64,000 bases of DNA from Pseudomonas sp. BMS12. GTDB taxonomy: Bacteria > Pseudomonadota > Gammaproteobacteria > Pseudomonadales > Pseudomonadaceae. Location of the stretch: positions 39,727-103,726 of the forward strand of contig NZ_LSOF01000030.1 of the NCBI RefSeq assembly GCF_001592875.1, given 5' to 3'. Positions 24,437 through 31,925 of the stretch are shown piece by piece; the stretch's first letter is position 1; each line of letters begins with the position of its first letter. The translations under genes and the position numbers were made by a program. The notes under the pieces were generated by a model. It did not search any database. It saw only the letters and a program-made list of their open reading frames with translations, and was not told where the DNA came from.

Positions 24437-24451
24437 GCAAGTTGTTGGCCA
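24437..24451 (-). promoter_or_regulatory. Sigma-54-type promoter for the nucleoside ABC operon
   Basis: The minus strand reads TGGCCAACAACTTGC at exact -24/-12 spacing, about 37 bases before the ATG. The -24 element overlaps the operator-like TTGGCCAATTAGTCAG (24445-24460). Confidence 0.65.
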
Positions 24452-24705
24452 ATTAGTCAGGAACTTTCGCCGAGCACTCTGCGCCGCGCCCATGGGGCCT
24501 GGGTTTGCGCTCGGCGCAGGAGTTTTCCACTTTTCCGCTGCCCGCCTGTGGTGCATGGTGGGCCTGAGTGCGCCATCTCGGGGAGTGCTCGGTGCGGTTG
24601 GATAAAAATCAATAAAAACAACGAGATAAATCGATAAAAGGTGACTGGCCAAATAATCGGCAAAGTGTACGCAGCCCCCATGGCAGGGGCTGTTGCGCTA
24701 TTTGC

Positions 24706-25389
24706 TCAGGCTTTATCCACGAAGTTATCCACAGGCTTTGTGGATAATCCGCAGCCCTTGAGAATGATGTGTACCAGGGTGTCGCCGGCCTCGTTGAAGT
24801 CCTGGCGGGTCAGGCGCGTCTTGCCCATCACCCGGCAGATCTGCGAGCCGAAATCGGCGTAGTGCTGGGTGCTGCTCCAGATCAGGAAGATCAGGTGCAG
24901 CGGGTCGACCGGCTCCAGCTTGCCGGCGTCGATCCAGGCCTGGAATACCGCAGCGCGGCCGTGGAACCAGGTGCGGTAATCCTGGTTGAAATGCTGGCTC
25001 AGGCAGGGCCCGCCACTGATCACTTCCATGGCGAAGATCCGCGAAGCGTGTGGGTTGCAGCGGGAGAACTCGATCTTGGCGCGGATATAGCGGGTGATGG
25101 CCTCGGCGGGGTCGTCGTCCACCGTCAGCTGGTTGAAGGTGCTGTCCCACAGCTCGATGATGTTGGCCAGCACTGCCAGGTACAGGCCCAGTTTGTTGTT
25201 GAAGTAGTAGTGCAGGTTGGCCTTGGGCAGCCCGGCCTTGTCGGCGATGGCTTGCATGCTGGTGCCCTTGAAGCCGTGGCGAGCGAACTCTTCACCGGCC
25301 GCGGCCAGAATCACTTCCTCGTTGTGCTGGCGGATACGGCCAGGCGCTTTGTCCGGAGAGGGGTTGTGCGAGGGGATGTACAGGGTCAT
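24706..25389 (-). CDS. TetR-family regulator, RutR-like, copy 2
   Basis: 227 residues from MTLYIPSHNPSPDKA; the frame is open further upstream, so the start is uncertain. HTH: GEEFARHGFKGTSMQAIADK, LPKANLHYYFNNKLGLYLAV. The ligand domain TRYIRAKIEFSRCNPHASRI and LIWSSTQHYADFGSQI matches RutR and the paralogue at 14195. It lies upstream of the purine ABC operon on the same strand and is a good candidate for the protein that binds the TGACC-type palindromes in this window. Confidence 0.85.
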   Translation of the reverse strand: MTLYIPSHNPSPDKAPGRIRQHNEEVILAAAGEEFARHGFKGTSMQAIADKAGLPKANLHYYFNNKLGLYLAVLANIIELWDSTFNQLTVDDDPAEAITRYIRAKIEFSRCNPHASRIFAMEVISGGPCLSQHFNQDYRTWFHGRAAVFQAWIDAGKLEPVDPLHLIFLIWSSTQHYADFGSQICRVMGKTRLTRQDFNEAGDTLVHIILKGCGLSTKPVDNFVDKA

Positions 25390-25603
25390 GAGGCGCTCGG
25401 CAGTGGCGGGAGGACCCCGAAGCTCCTGCAATTTCCTGACCAGATGATCACGAAATGCCGTATGGGCTGACATTACGCTCGGCCGCCCTTGTTTCTGCAT
25501 TGGCTGTGGCCGCGACCGCGCTCTTGGTTCATGCATGGAGCTGGTGTCTGCAGCAGCAACCGTCTTTACTGCCCCGGCAGATCAACACGATGGAGCGTTC
25601 AAC

Positions 25604-26050
25604 ATGAAAACCAAGCTTGTGCCGTTAGCCATTGTCCTGGCCGTTGCGTCCAGCCAAGCGCACGCGATCAACGAGCAGTACCGCAAGAAGCTGGAGCGTT
25701 CTGGCTGTACCCAGGTTTCCGAGATGCAGGGCTGCGACATCAACAAGAGCAAAGAGGAGAACGCCAAGGCCGGTTTTGCTGCGCCTGAGGTTGCCGCGCC
25801 GAGTTCTGCCGGCGCGCCAGGCCGCCATCTGATCGCCAAGAGCGATTCGGGCGCGACGGTGGCGACCATCGTGATCGGCACTGATGGCAAGGTCACGGTC
25901 AACGGCAAGGAGGTGCCGAGCAAGCATGCCGGCGGTGCCCTGCATTTCCAGCAGGGCATGATCACCTACACGGTGCAGGACAATCCCGACGGGGAAAGCT
26001 TCTGGATGGATACCGACGCCGGCACCAAGGGCGGCATCGTCAAGCAGTAG
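25604..26050 (+). CDS. Secreted hypothetical protein
   Basis: 148 residues counted from MKTKLVPLAIVLAVASSQAHA, a clear signal peptide; the ATG at 25604 is chosen for this. The mature part has a helical start with two Cys (RSGCTQVSEMQGCDI) and a beta-rich C-terminal half (TVATIVIGTDGKVTVNGKEV). A short periplasmic or secreted protein of unknown role; it is convergent with the xanthine-type permease and shares a terminator with it. Confidence 0.75.
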   Translation: MKTKLVPLAIVLAVASSQAHAINEQYRKKLERSGCTQVSEMQGCDINKSKEENAKAGFAAPEVAAPSSAGAPGRHLIAKSDSGATVATIVIGTDGKVTVNGKEVPSKHAGGALHFQQGMITYTVQDNPDGESFWMDTDAGTKGGIVKQ

Positions 26051-26055
26051 TCGAA

Positions 26056-26077
26056 CGGCCCGATTCCCACCGGGCCG
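26056..26077. terminator. Bidirectional terminator
   Basis: CGGCCCG and CGGGCCG (7-base arms, 8-base loop) lie between the convergent hypothetical gene and the xanthine-type permease. Confidence 0.6.
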
Positions 26078-26088
26078 CTTATGCGGCA

Positions 26089-27468
26089 TCAGTGGCTACT
26101 GTCGAGCGCCGTTGTCGCGGCCTCGGCGCTGCGCTCCTGGGGCAGCAGCAGGCTGAGCAGGATGGCGGTCAGGCCACCACAGGTAATCGCCGAGTCGAAC
26201 AGGTTCTGCACCAGCTTGGGCATGTGGTGCAGCAGGGTGGGTTGCGCGGCCACGCCCAGGCCGATGCCCAGCGAGGCGGCGATGATCAGCAGGCTGCGGC
26301 GATCCAGCTCGGCCTGCGAGAGGATGCGAATACCCGCCGCCGCCACGCTGCCGAACATCACCAGGGTGGCGCCACCGAGCACCGGCTTGGGAATCTGCTG
26401 TAGCACGGCGCCGATCAGCGGGAACAGGCCGAGGATGAACAACAGCGCTCCGATATACAGCCCGACATGACGGCTGGCGACGCCGGTCAGCTGAATCACG
26501 CCGTTGTTCTGCGCGAAGGTGGTGTTGGGGAAGGCGCTGAAGGTGGCGGCCAGCAGGCAGCTGACGCCATCGCCGAGTACTCCGCCCTTGAGGCGCTGCA
26601 CGTACTCCGGGCCATCCAGGGGGCGGCGCGACAGCATGCAGTTGGCAGTGAGGTCGCCGACCGTTTCGATCGTGCTGATCAGGTAGATCAACGCCACCGG
26701 CAGGAATGCAGTCCAGTCGAAGGCGAAGCCGAAGTGGAAGGGCGTCGGCACGCTGATCAGCGGCAGGTCGGGCAGGTCGGGCAGGGCGTGTGGTGCCAGC
26801 TTGCCGCTGAACCAGGCGGCGACGCTGCCCACGACCAAGCCGATGATGATCGACGACAGGCGTACCCAGGGCTGCTGCGAGCGGTTGAGCAGGATGATGG
26901 TTGCCAGCACCAGGCCGCCCAGGGCCAGGTTGCCGGGGGCGCCGAAGTCCGGGGCATTGAAGCCGCCACCGAGGTCGGTGATGCCGACCTTGATCAGGCT
27001 GACGCCGATCAGGGTAATCACGATGCCGGTCACCAGTGGGGTGACGATGCGCTTGAGCTTGCCGATGAAGCGGCTCAGGACGATCTGCACGAAGGCACCG
27101 AAGAAGCACACACCGAAGATCATCGCCAGGATGTCTTCCGGGCTGCCGCCGCGACTTTTGACGATGAAGCCAGCCGACAACACGGCGCCGAGGAAGGCGA
27201 AGCTGGTGCCCTGCAGGCAGATCATGCCGGCGCCGATGCCGAATGGTCGGCGCGCCTGGATGAAGGTGCCGACCCCGGACACCATCAGCGCCATGCTGAT
27301 CAGGTAGGGCAGATGGGCCCCCAGACCCAGGGCCGAACCGATCACCAGCGGCGGGGTGATGATGCCGACGAAGCTGGCGAGGATGTGCTGCAGGGCGGCG
27401 AACAGGGCCGGAGCCGGTTTGGGTCGGTCTTCCAGGCCGTAGAGCAGGTCGGAGCTGTGTTGGGTCAT
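26089..27468 (-). CDS. Xanthine/urate-type permease of the NCS2 (NAT) family
   Basis: 459 residues from MTQHSSDLLYGLEDRPK; an upstream in-frame start is not supported by a ribosome-binding site. About 14 membrane helices. The NAT motif reads QNNGVIQLTGVASRHVG, the form found in xanthine/urate carriers (XanQ/XanP/UacT) rather than uracil carriers. It has its own sigma-54-type promoter and a RutR-like operator, and is divergent from the NMT1/Rieske operon. Confidence 0.9.
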   Translation of the reverse strand: MTQHSSDLLYGLEDRPKPAPALFAALQHILASFVGIITPPLVIGSALGLGAHLPYLISMALMVSGVGTFIQARRPFGIGAGMICLQGTSFAFLGAVLSAGFIVKSRGGSPEDILAMIFGVCFFGAFVQIVLSRFIGKLKRIVTPLVTGIVITLIGVSLIKVGITDLGGGFNAPDFGAPGNLALGGLVLATIILLNRSQQPWVRLSSIIIGLVVGSVAAWFSGKLAPHALPDLPDLPLISVPTPFHFGFAFDWTAFLPVALIYLISTIETVGDLTANCMLSRRPLDGPEYVQRLKGGVLGDGVSCLLAATFSAFPNTTFAQNNGVIQLTGVASRHVGLYIGALLFILGLFPLIGAVLQQIPKPVLGGATLVMFGSVAAAGIRILSQAELDRRSLLIIAASLGIGLGVAAQPTLLHHMPKLVQNLFDSAITCGGLTAILLSLLLPQERSAEAATTALDSSH

Positions 27469-27524
27469 GCTGAGTCTCGAAACGCGGTGCGGTGGCCAGC
27501 CAGGCTGGGGCTGTCCGGCCGATT

Positions 27525-27539
27525 GCAAGAATCTGACCA
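27525..27539 (-). promoter_or_regulatory. Sigma-54-type promoter for the xanthine-type permease
   Basis: The minus strand reads TGGTCAGATTCTTGC: TGG and TTGC at exact -24/-12 spacing, with a 5' UTR of about 45 bases. Confidence 0.6.
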
Positions 27540-27547
27540 GTTGATCA
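27534..27547. promoter_or_regulatory. RutR-like operator TGACCA-GT-TGATCA
   Basis: A near-perfect palindrome very close to the E. coli RutR consensus (TTGACCA-N2-TGGTCAA), overlapping the -24 element. A related CTGAC-N6-GTCAG lies at 27683-27698, nearer the NMT1 operon promoter, and a GGTGC-N6-GCACC palindrome at 27627-27642 between the two promoters. Confidence 0.6.
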
Positions 27548-27750
27548 AATCACCTGTCGTTCGGGCGGCACGCACGGCCATAGAGAGAAAGCCCCTTGGC
27601 GGCGGCCTGGCGTTCGGCTCTGGTGTGGTGCGCGGCTGCACCGTGGCGGGGCAATTACTGCAGGCAGCGGTCAGCTAGATGGCTGACGATTTGGTCAGGT
27701 ATGGCGTGCTAGAGCGGTTTTGATTTCTGTCGATCGGCGTTTCAGCGGCC

Positions 27751-27765
27751 TGGCATACGCCTTGC
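27751..27765 (+). promoter_or_regulatory. Sigma-54-type promoter for the NMT1/Rieske operon
   Basis: TGGCATACGCCTTGC: TGGCA and TTGC at exact spacing. The predicted start (about 27777) coincides with the first base of the conserved leader element. Confidence 0.72.
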
Positions 27766-27777
27766 TTTGGTCGTCAG

Positions 27778-27902
27778 CGAGTATAAGCGGTTAGCGTCTG
27801 GCCATCGCGGCTGGCGCGGGACATTGCTCTTGTAGCCCCTATCGGGCTGCACACCCGTTGCGGGTGCTTGAACCTGGTCGGTATGGCCATGTGCGAGAGA
27901 GG
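27778..27902 (+). ncRNA. Conserved structured 5' leader, copy 1 (candidate purine-sensing riboswitch)
   Basis: Shares five blocks with the minus-strand copy at 48971-49088: CGAGTA-N-AAGC-N-GTTAGCGTC, GCGGGACATTGCTCTTG, CACCC...GGGTG, TT-N-GAACCTGG and GCGARAGAGG. Three hairpins can form: GCGTC/GGCGC outer stem, AGCCC/GGGCT and CACCCG/CGGGTG. Stem bases differ between copies while pairing is kept. It begins at the predicted sigma-54 start site and lies 187 bases before the NMT1 binding-protein ATG. The match to a known class (NMT1-motif xanthine riboswitch) could not be tested. Confidence 0.65.
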
Positions 27903-27962
27903 AATTACCGTGGACTCAGTCCTGTCATTCGACACTTCCTTAGGTTGCTGTGCGCAGTCCCT

Positions 27963-28053
27963 GCGCCAGTGCACTCGTACCTGTTCTGCCTCCCTGACTG
28001 GCGCCCGCGTTGATCCGGGCAACCTCGTGTGCGCTTTGCCACGCCGAGGTTGC
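27963..28053 (+). promoter_or_regulatory. Further leader hairpins before the NMT1-type gene
   Basis: GCGCCAGT (27963-27970) pairs with ACTGGCGC (27997-28004), and GCAACCTCG (28019-28027) with CGAGGTTGC (28045-28053). They lie between the conserved leader and the ribosome-binding site (TTGGAGAAC, 28075-28083) and could form an expression platform. Confidence 0.45.
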
Positions 28054-28089
28054 GACGTCCGCTGCGTTAATTCGTTGGAGAACAATTCC

Positions 28090-29121
28090 ATGACTCATCG
28101 CCTTGCCGTGCTCCCCGTTGCTTCTTTCGTGCGCAAAACCCTGGGCCGCAGCCTGCTGCTGGCCCTGTTCGGCTCCTCGCTGGCTCAGGCCAACGACAAG
28201 GTCGTGCTGCTCACCTCCTGGTATGCCCAGGCCGAACACGGCGGTTTCTACCAGGCCGTCGCCGAGGGCCTGTATGCCGAGGAGGGCCTGGACGTGACCA
28301 TCCGCATGGGTGGCCCGCAGGTCAACGGCATGCAGCTGCTGCTCAACAAGCAGGCCGACGTGATCGTCAACTACGACCTGCAGGTGCTCAAGAGCCGCGA
28401 GCAGGGGCTGCCGGTGGTGGCCATCGGCGCCGCCTTCCAGGGTGACCCGCAGGGCATGCTGACCCACGCCGACGTGCAGGGCCTGGATGACCTGGGCGAC
28501 AAGAAGGTGCTGGTGTCCACCTCCGGGCAGACCACCTGGTGGCCCTGGCTGAAGAGCCAGTACGGGCTGAGCGATGCCCAGGCGCGCCCCTATACCTTCA
28601 ACCTACAGCCGTTCTTCGCCGATGCCGACACCGCGCAGCAGGGCTATGCCAGCTCCGAGCTGTTCCAGGCGCTGAAGGCGGGCAAGCAGGTCAACTTCTA
28701 CCTGTTCGCCGACTCCGGCTACCCGCCCTATGGATCGACTCTGGTGACCCGCAAGGATGTGATCGATGAGCGCCCCGAAGTGCTGCAGCGCTTCGTCAAG
28801 GCCAGCATGCTCGGCTGGAAGCACTACCTGGCCAACCCGGCCCCGGCCAACGCGCTGATCAAGCAGGACAACCCGAGCATGGACGACGAACTGCTCGACT
28901 GGGGCGTCAGCAAGCTCAAGGAATATCGCCTGGTCGAGGGCGGCGACGCCGCCAGCCAGGGCATTGGCGTGATGACCGATGCGCGCTGGCAGGCCACCCG
29001 CGACTTCATGGTCAAGACCGGCCTGCTCAACGACAGCACCGACTGGAAACCGGCCTACGACACGCGCTTCGTGCGCGACCTGAACATCCTGCCGGATGCC
29101 GCCAGCCAGGCCAGCAACTGA
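28090..29121 (+). CDS. NMT1/THI5-like ABC transporter substrate-binding protein
   Basis: 343 residues from MTHRLAVLPVASF; the ATG at 28090 has GGAG nine bases upstream and a signal peptide ending SLAQA. An open in-frame extension with a possible GTG start at 27910 exists but would bury the signal peptide. LLTSWYAQAEHGGFYQAVAEGL, GGPQVNGMQLLLNKQADVIV and STSGQTTWWPW are typical of NMT1/SsuA-like binding proteins, which bind small heterocycles or sulfonates. First gene of the Rieske/deaminase operon, so a purine-like ligand is inferred. Confidence 0.88.
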   Translation: MTHRLAVLPVASFVRKTLGRSLLLALFGSSLAQANDKVVLLTSWYAQAEHGGFYQAVAEGLYAEEGLDVTIRMGGPQVNGMQLLLNKQADVIVNYDLQVLKSREQGLPVVAIGAAFQGDPQGMLTHADVQGLDDLGDKKVLVSTSGQTTWWPWLKSQYGLSDAQARPYTFNLQPFFADADTAQQGYASSELFQALKAGKQVNFYLFADSGYPPYGSTLVTRKDVIDERPEVLQRFVKASMLGWKHYLANPAPANALIKQDNPSMDDELLDWGVSKLKEYRLVEGGDAASQGIGVMTDARWQATRDFMVKTGLLNDSTDWKPAYDTRFVRDLNILPDAASQASN

Positions 29122-29186
29122 TCTCGAGAACACAGAGGCGCCGCGCCGTCAGCGCGAGCGCCCGCGAAGACTGATGAGGTAGAACC

Positions 29187-30221
29187 ATGCTTGTAACTCA
29201 ACAACCCGTACTGCGCCGCTTCTGGTACGCGCTGATGCCGGTCACCCAGCTTGCCGAGGGCCCGCAACCCTTCACCTTGCTCGGCGAGCGCATCGTGCTG
29301 TTCATGGGCAAGGAGGGGCCGGTGGCCCTGGCCGATCGTTGCTGCCATCGCACTGCCCAGCTGTCCAAGGGCTGGGTCGAGGACGGCGTGATCGTCTGTG
29401 GCTACCACGGCTGGCGCTACGACCAGAGCGGCGCCTGCGTGTGCATTCCGCAGCAGGCCGAAGGCGCGCCGATCCCGGCCGGTGCCCGCACCGACGCCTA
29501 TCACTGCCAGGAAAAATACGGCTACGTGTGGGTCTGCCTGGGCGAGCCGCTGCAGGCGATTCCCGACTTCGAGGAAGACGGCCAGCCGCAGTACCGGCGC
29601 ATCTTCCAGTTCTATGAAGAGTGGCAGACCAGCCCGCTGCGCTTCATGGAGAACTCCTTCGACAACTCGCACTTCAGCTTCGTGCACAAGGCCAACTTCG
29701 GCATGCTCGACCAGCCCAAACCGTCCTCCTATCGCCTGGAGGAAACCGAGTGGGGCTTCGAGGCGGAAACCATCGTGCCGATCAACAACCCGCCGGCCGG
29801 GCACCGGGTTACCGGTTCCAGCGCGCCGACCACCACCCGCCACCTGTTCAACCGCTGGTACCTGCCGTTCGTGCGCCGTTTCGGCTGCACCTACCCGGAC
29901 AGCGGCATCCACCACATCATCTACAACTGCGCCACGCCGATCGACGACAAGCGCATCCAGCTGGTGCAGTGGCTGTACCGCAACGACGACGAGGCCAGTT
30001 GCAGCACCGAGGAGCTGATCGCCTGGGATGCGCCGATCACCCTGGAGGACAAGGAAATCCTCGAAGCCACCGACTACGACGCCTGCGTCGATACCCGCCG
30101 GCGTGTGGAGTTCCACATGGAGTCGGACAAGCCGGGGCTGATCATGCGCAAGCAGCTGTTCGCCCTGCTACAGGCGCATGGTGAGGAGGAACAGTTCCGC
30201 CCAGCCGGTATGCCGCTATGA
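29187..30221 (+). CDS. Rieske-type aromatic/heterocycle ring oxygenase, terminal component (HpxD-like)
   Basis: 344 residues. A Rieske 2Fe-2S domain (CCHRTAQL...CGYHGW, about residues 51-75) is followed by a catalytic domain with the mononuclear iron site DNSHFSFVH (about 158-167). The size matches single-component Rieske oxygenases that use a separate reductase. The reductase gene is last in the operon. A Rieske/reductase pair (HpxD/HpxE) was reported in the Klebsiella hypoxanthine-use cluster, so hydroxylation of a purine ring is a reasonable hypothesis; N-demethylation is another. Confidence 0.85.
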   Translation: MLVTQQPVLRRFWYALMPVTQLAEGPQPFTLLGERIVLFMGKEGPVALADRCCHRTAQLSKGWVEDGVIVCGYHGWRYDQSGACVCIPQQAEGAPIPAGARTDAYHCQEKYGYVWVCLGEPLQAIPDFEEDGQPQYRRIFQFYEEWQTSPLRFMENSFDNSHFSFVHKANFGMLDQPKPSSYRLEETEWGFEAETIVPINNPPAGHRVTGSSAPTTTRHLFNRWYLPFVRRFGCTYPDSGIHHIIYNCATPIDDKRIQLVQWLYRNDDEASCSTEELIAWDAPITLEDKEILEATDYDACVDTRRRVEFHMESDKPGLIMRKQLFALLQAHGEEEQFRPAGMPL

Positions 30222-31027
30222 ACGCCGCCCTCGATCCACACCTGAGCGAGGCGGTGCCGGTGCTGCTGGCCAACCAGGTGGAAAAAACCTACCCCAACGG
30301 CACCCATGCCCTGCAGCGCATGAAGCTGGAGATCGGCCGCGGCGAGTTCGTCTCGCTGCTCGGCCCCTCCGGCTGCGGCAAGAGCACCCTGCTGAAGATG
30401 TTCGCCGGGCTGGAGCAGCCCTCGGCCGGGCATGTGCGCTGGTGGGGCAAGGGCGCGATCAACCCGAGCGCCGATGAGCAGAAGCTGGCCATGGTGTTCC
30501 AGGAAGCCACCCTGATGCCCTGGGCCAAGGTTGCCGACAACGTGCGCCTGCCGCTCGACCTGGCCGGTGTGGCGCAGGACGAGAGCCGGCCACGGGTGCA
30601 GGCGGCGCTAGAGCTGGTCGGCCTGGGCAAGTTCGGTGGGGTCTACCCGCGCGAGCTCTCCGGCGGCATGCAGATGCGTGCCTCCATCGCCCGCGCCCTG
30701 GCCACCGAGCCCAACCTGCTGCTGATGGACGAGCCGTTCGGTGCCCTCGACGAGTTCACCCGCAACCGCTTGGACAGCGACCTGCGTCAGCTCTGGGCGC
30801 AGCGCGACCTGACCGTGGTGTTCGTCACCCACAGCATCTACGAGGCGGTGTTTCTCTCCTCGCGGGTGGTGGTGATGGGCGCGCGTCCGGGCCGGGTACT
30901 GGCCGACGTGGCCATCGACGGGCCGGCCGTGCGTGACGAGGCCTATCGCACCTCGGCGGCGTTTATCGAACAGTGCGCACAGCTGTCGGCGCTGCTGGCC
31001 GAGGCGAACGGGGAGGGCGGCCATTGA
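30218..31027 (+). CDS. ABC transporter ATPase (NMT1/SsuB-like importer)
   Basis: 269 residues. Walker A GPSGCGKST (about 47), signature LSGGMQMRASIA (about 147), Walker B LLMDEPFGALD. The SsuB/TauB-like subfamily matches an NMT1-type binding protein. The ATG overlaps the Rieske stop (ATGA-type), showing tight translational coupling between importer and oxygenase. Confidence 0.92.
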   Translation: MNAALDPHLSEAVPVLLANQVEKTYPNGTHALQRMKLEIGRGEFVSLLGPSGCGKSTLLKMFAGLEQPSAGHVRWWGKGAINPSADEQKLAMVFQEATLMPWAKVADNVRLPLDLAGVAQDESRPRVQAALELVGLGKFGGVYPRELSGGMQMRASIARALATEPNLLLMDEPFGALDEFTRNRLDSDLRQLWAQRDLTVVFVTHSIYEAVFLSSRVVVMGARPGRVLADVAIDGPAVRDEAYRTSAAFIEQCAQLSALLAEANGEGGH

Positions 31028-31075
31028 ACGCGTTGATCCTGATATTCCTCCACCCAGCCCTGCGGGAGATTCACC

Positions 31076-31882
31076 ATGAGCACTTCTAATGCAACGCCTT
31101 GGCTGAGCAACCCGGCCGTGCAAAACATCTGCGCGCCGATCCTGGTTGGCGCCGTGCTGCTCGGCCTCTGGCAGTTCCTCTGCGTGGCGCTCAAGGTGCC
31201 GGTGTATCTGGTGCCCAGCCCGGTCGACATCGGCCAGACCCTGCTGGTCGACGGGCCGATGCTGCTCGGCGCACTGTGGATGACCCTGAAGATCACCTTC
31301 CTCTCGTTCGCCCTGGCCGTGGTGCTGGGCGTGGCGGTGGCCTTCCTGTTCGTGCAGAGCCGGGTGATCGAGGCCAGCCTGTTCCCCTATGCGATCCTGC
31401 TGCAGGTCACGCCGGTGGTGGCGATTGCCCCGCTGATCATCATCTGGGTCAGCAACACCACGCTGGCGCTGGTGGTCTGCGCGACCCTGGTGGCGATCTT
31501 CCCGGTCATCTCCAACACCGTGCTGGGTCTGCGCAGCGTCAACCCCGGGCTGCTCAACCTGTTCCGCCTGAACCGCGCGAGCCGCTGGCAGACCTTGCTG
31601 CGCCTGCGTATTCCCAGTGCCCTGCCGTACTTCTTCGGCGGCCTGCGCATCGCCAGTGGCCTGGCCCTGATCGGCGCGGTGGTGGCGGAATTCGTCGCCG
31701 GCACCGGCGGCACCGGGGCGGGGCTGGCGTACCAGATCCTGCAGGCCGGCTTCCAGCTCAACATCCCGCGCCTGTTCGCCGCGCTGGTGCTGATAGCCCT
31801 GACCGGCATCCTGCTGTTCAGCTGCATGGCCCTGCTGGCGCGCCTGTCGCTGCGCCACTGGCACGAGAGCGAACAGGGCTGA
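31076..31882 (+). CDS. ABC transporter permease (NMT1/SsuC-like importer)
   Basis: 268 residues, six membrane helices. The EAA-type loop appears near LFRLNRASRWQTLLRLRIPSAL before PYFFGGLRIASGLALIGAVV. It completes the importer with the binding protein and ATPase. Confidence 0.92.
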   Translation: MSTSNATPWLSNPAVQNICAPILVGAVLLGLWQFLCVALKVPVYLVPSPVDIGQTLLVDGPMLLGALWMTLKITFLSFALAVVLGVAVAFLFVQSRVIEASLFPYAILLQVTPVVAIAPLIIIWVSNTTLALVVCATLVAIFPVISNTVLGLRSVNPGLLNLFRLNRASRWQTLLRLRIPSALPYFFGGLRIASGLALIGAVVAEFVAGTGGTGAGLAYQILQAGFQLNIPRLFAALVLIALTGILLFSCMALLARLSLRHWHESEQG

Positions 31883-31925
31883 CTTTTTCCGCGCCGCCAC
31901 GGCGGCGCCTAGCAAGGACTCGAAC

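Noticed and set aside
27627..27642. NtrC enhancer
   Set aside because: GGTGC-N6-GCACC has the half-sites in the opposite order to the NtrC consensus GCACC-N5-GGTGC.
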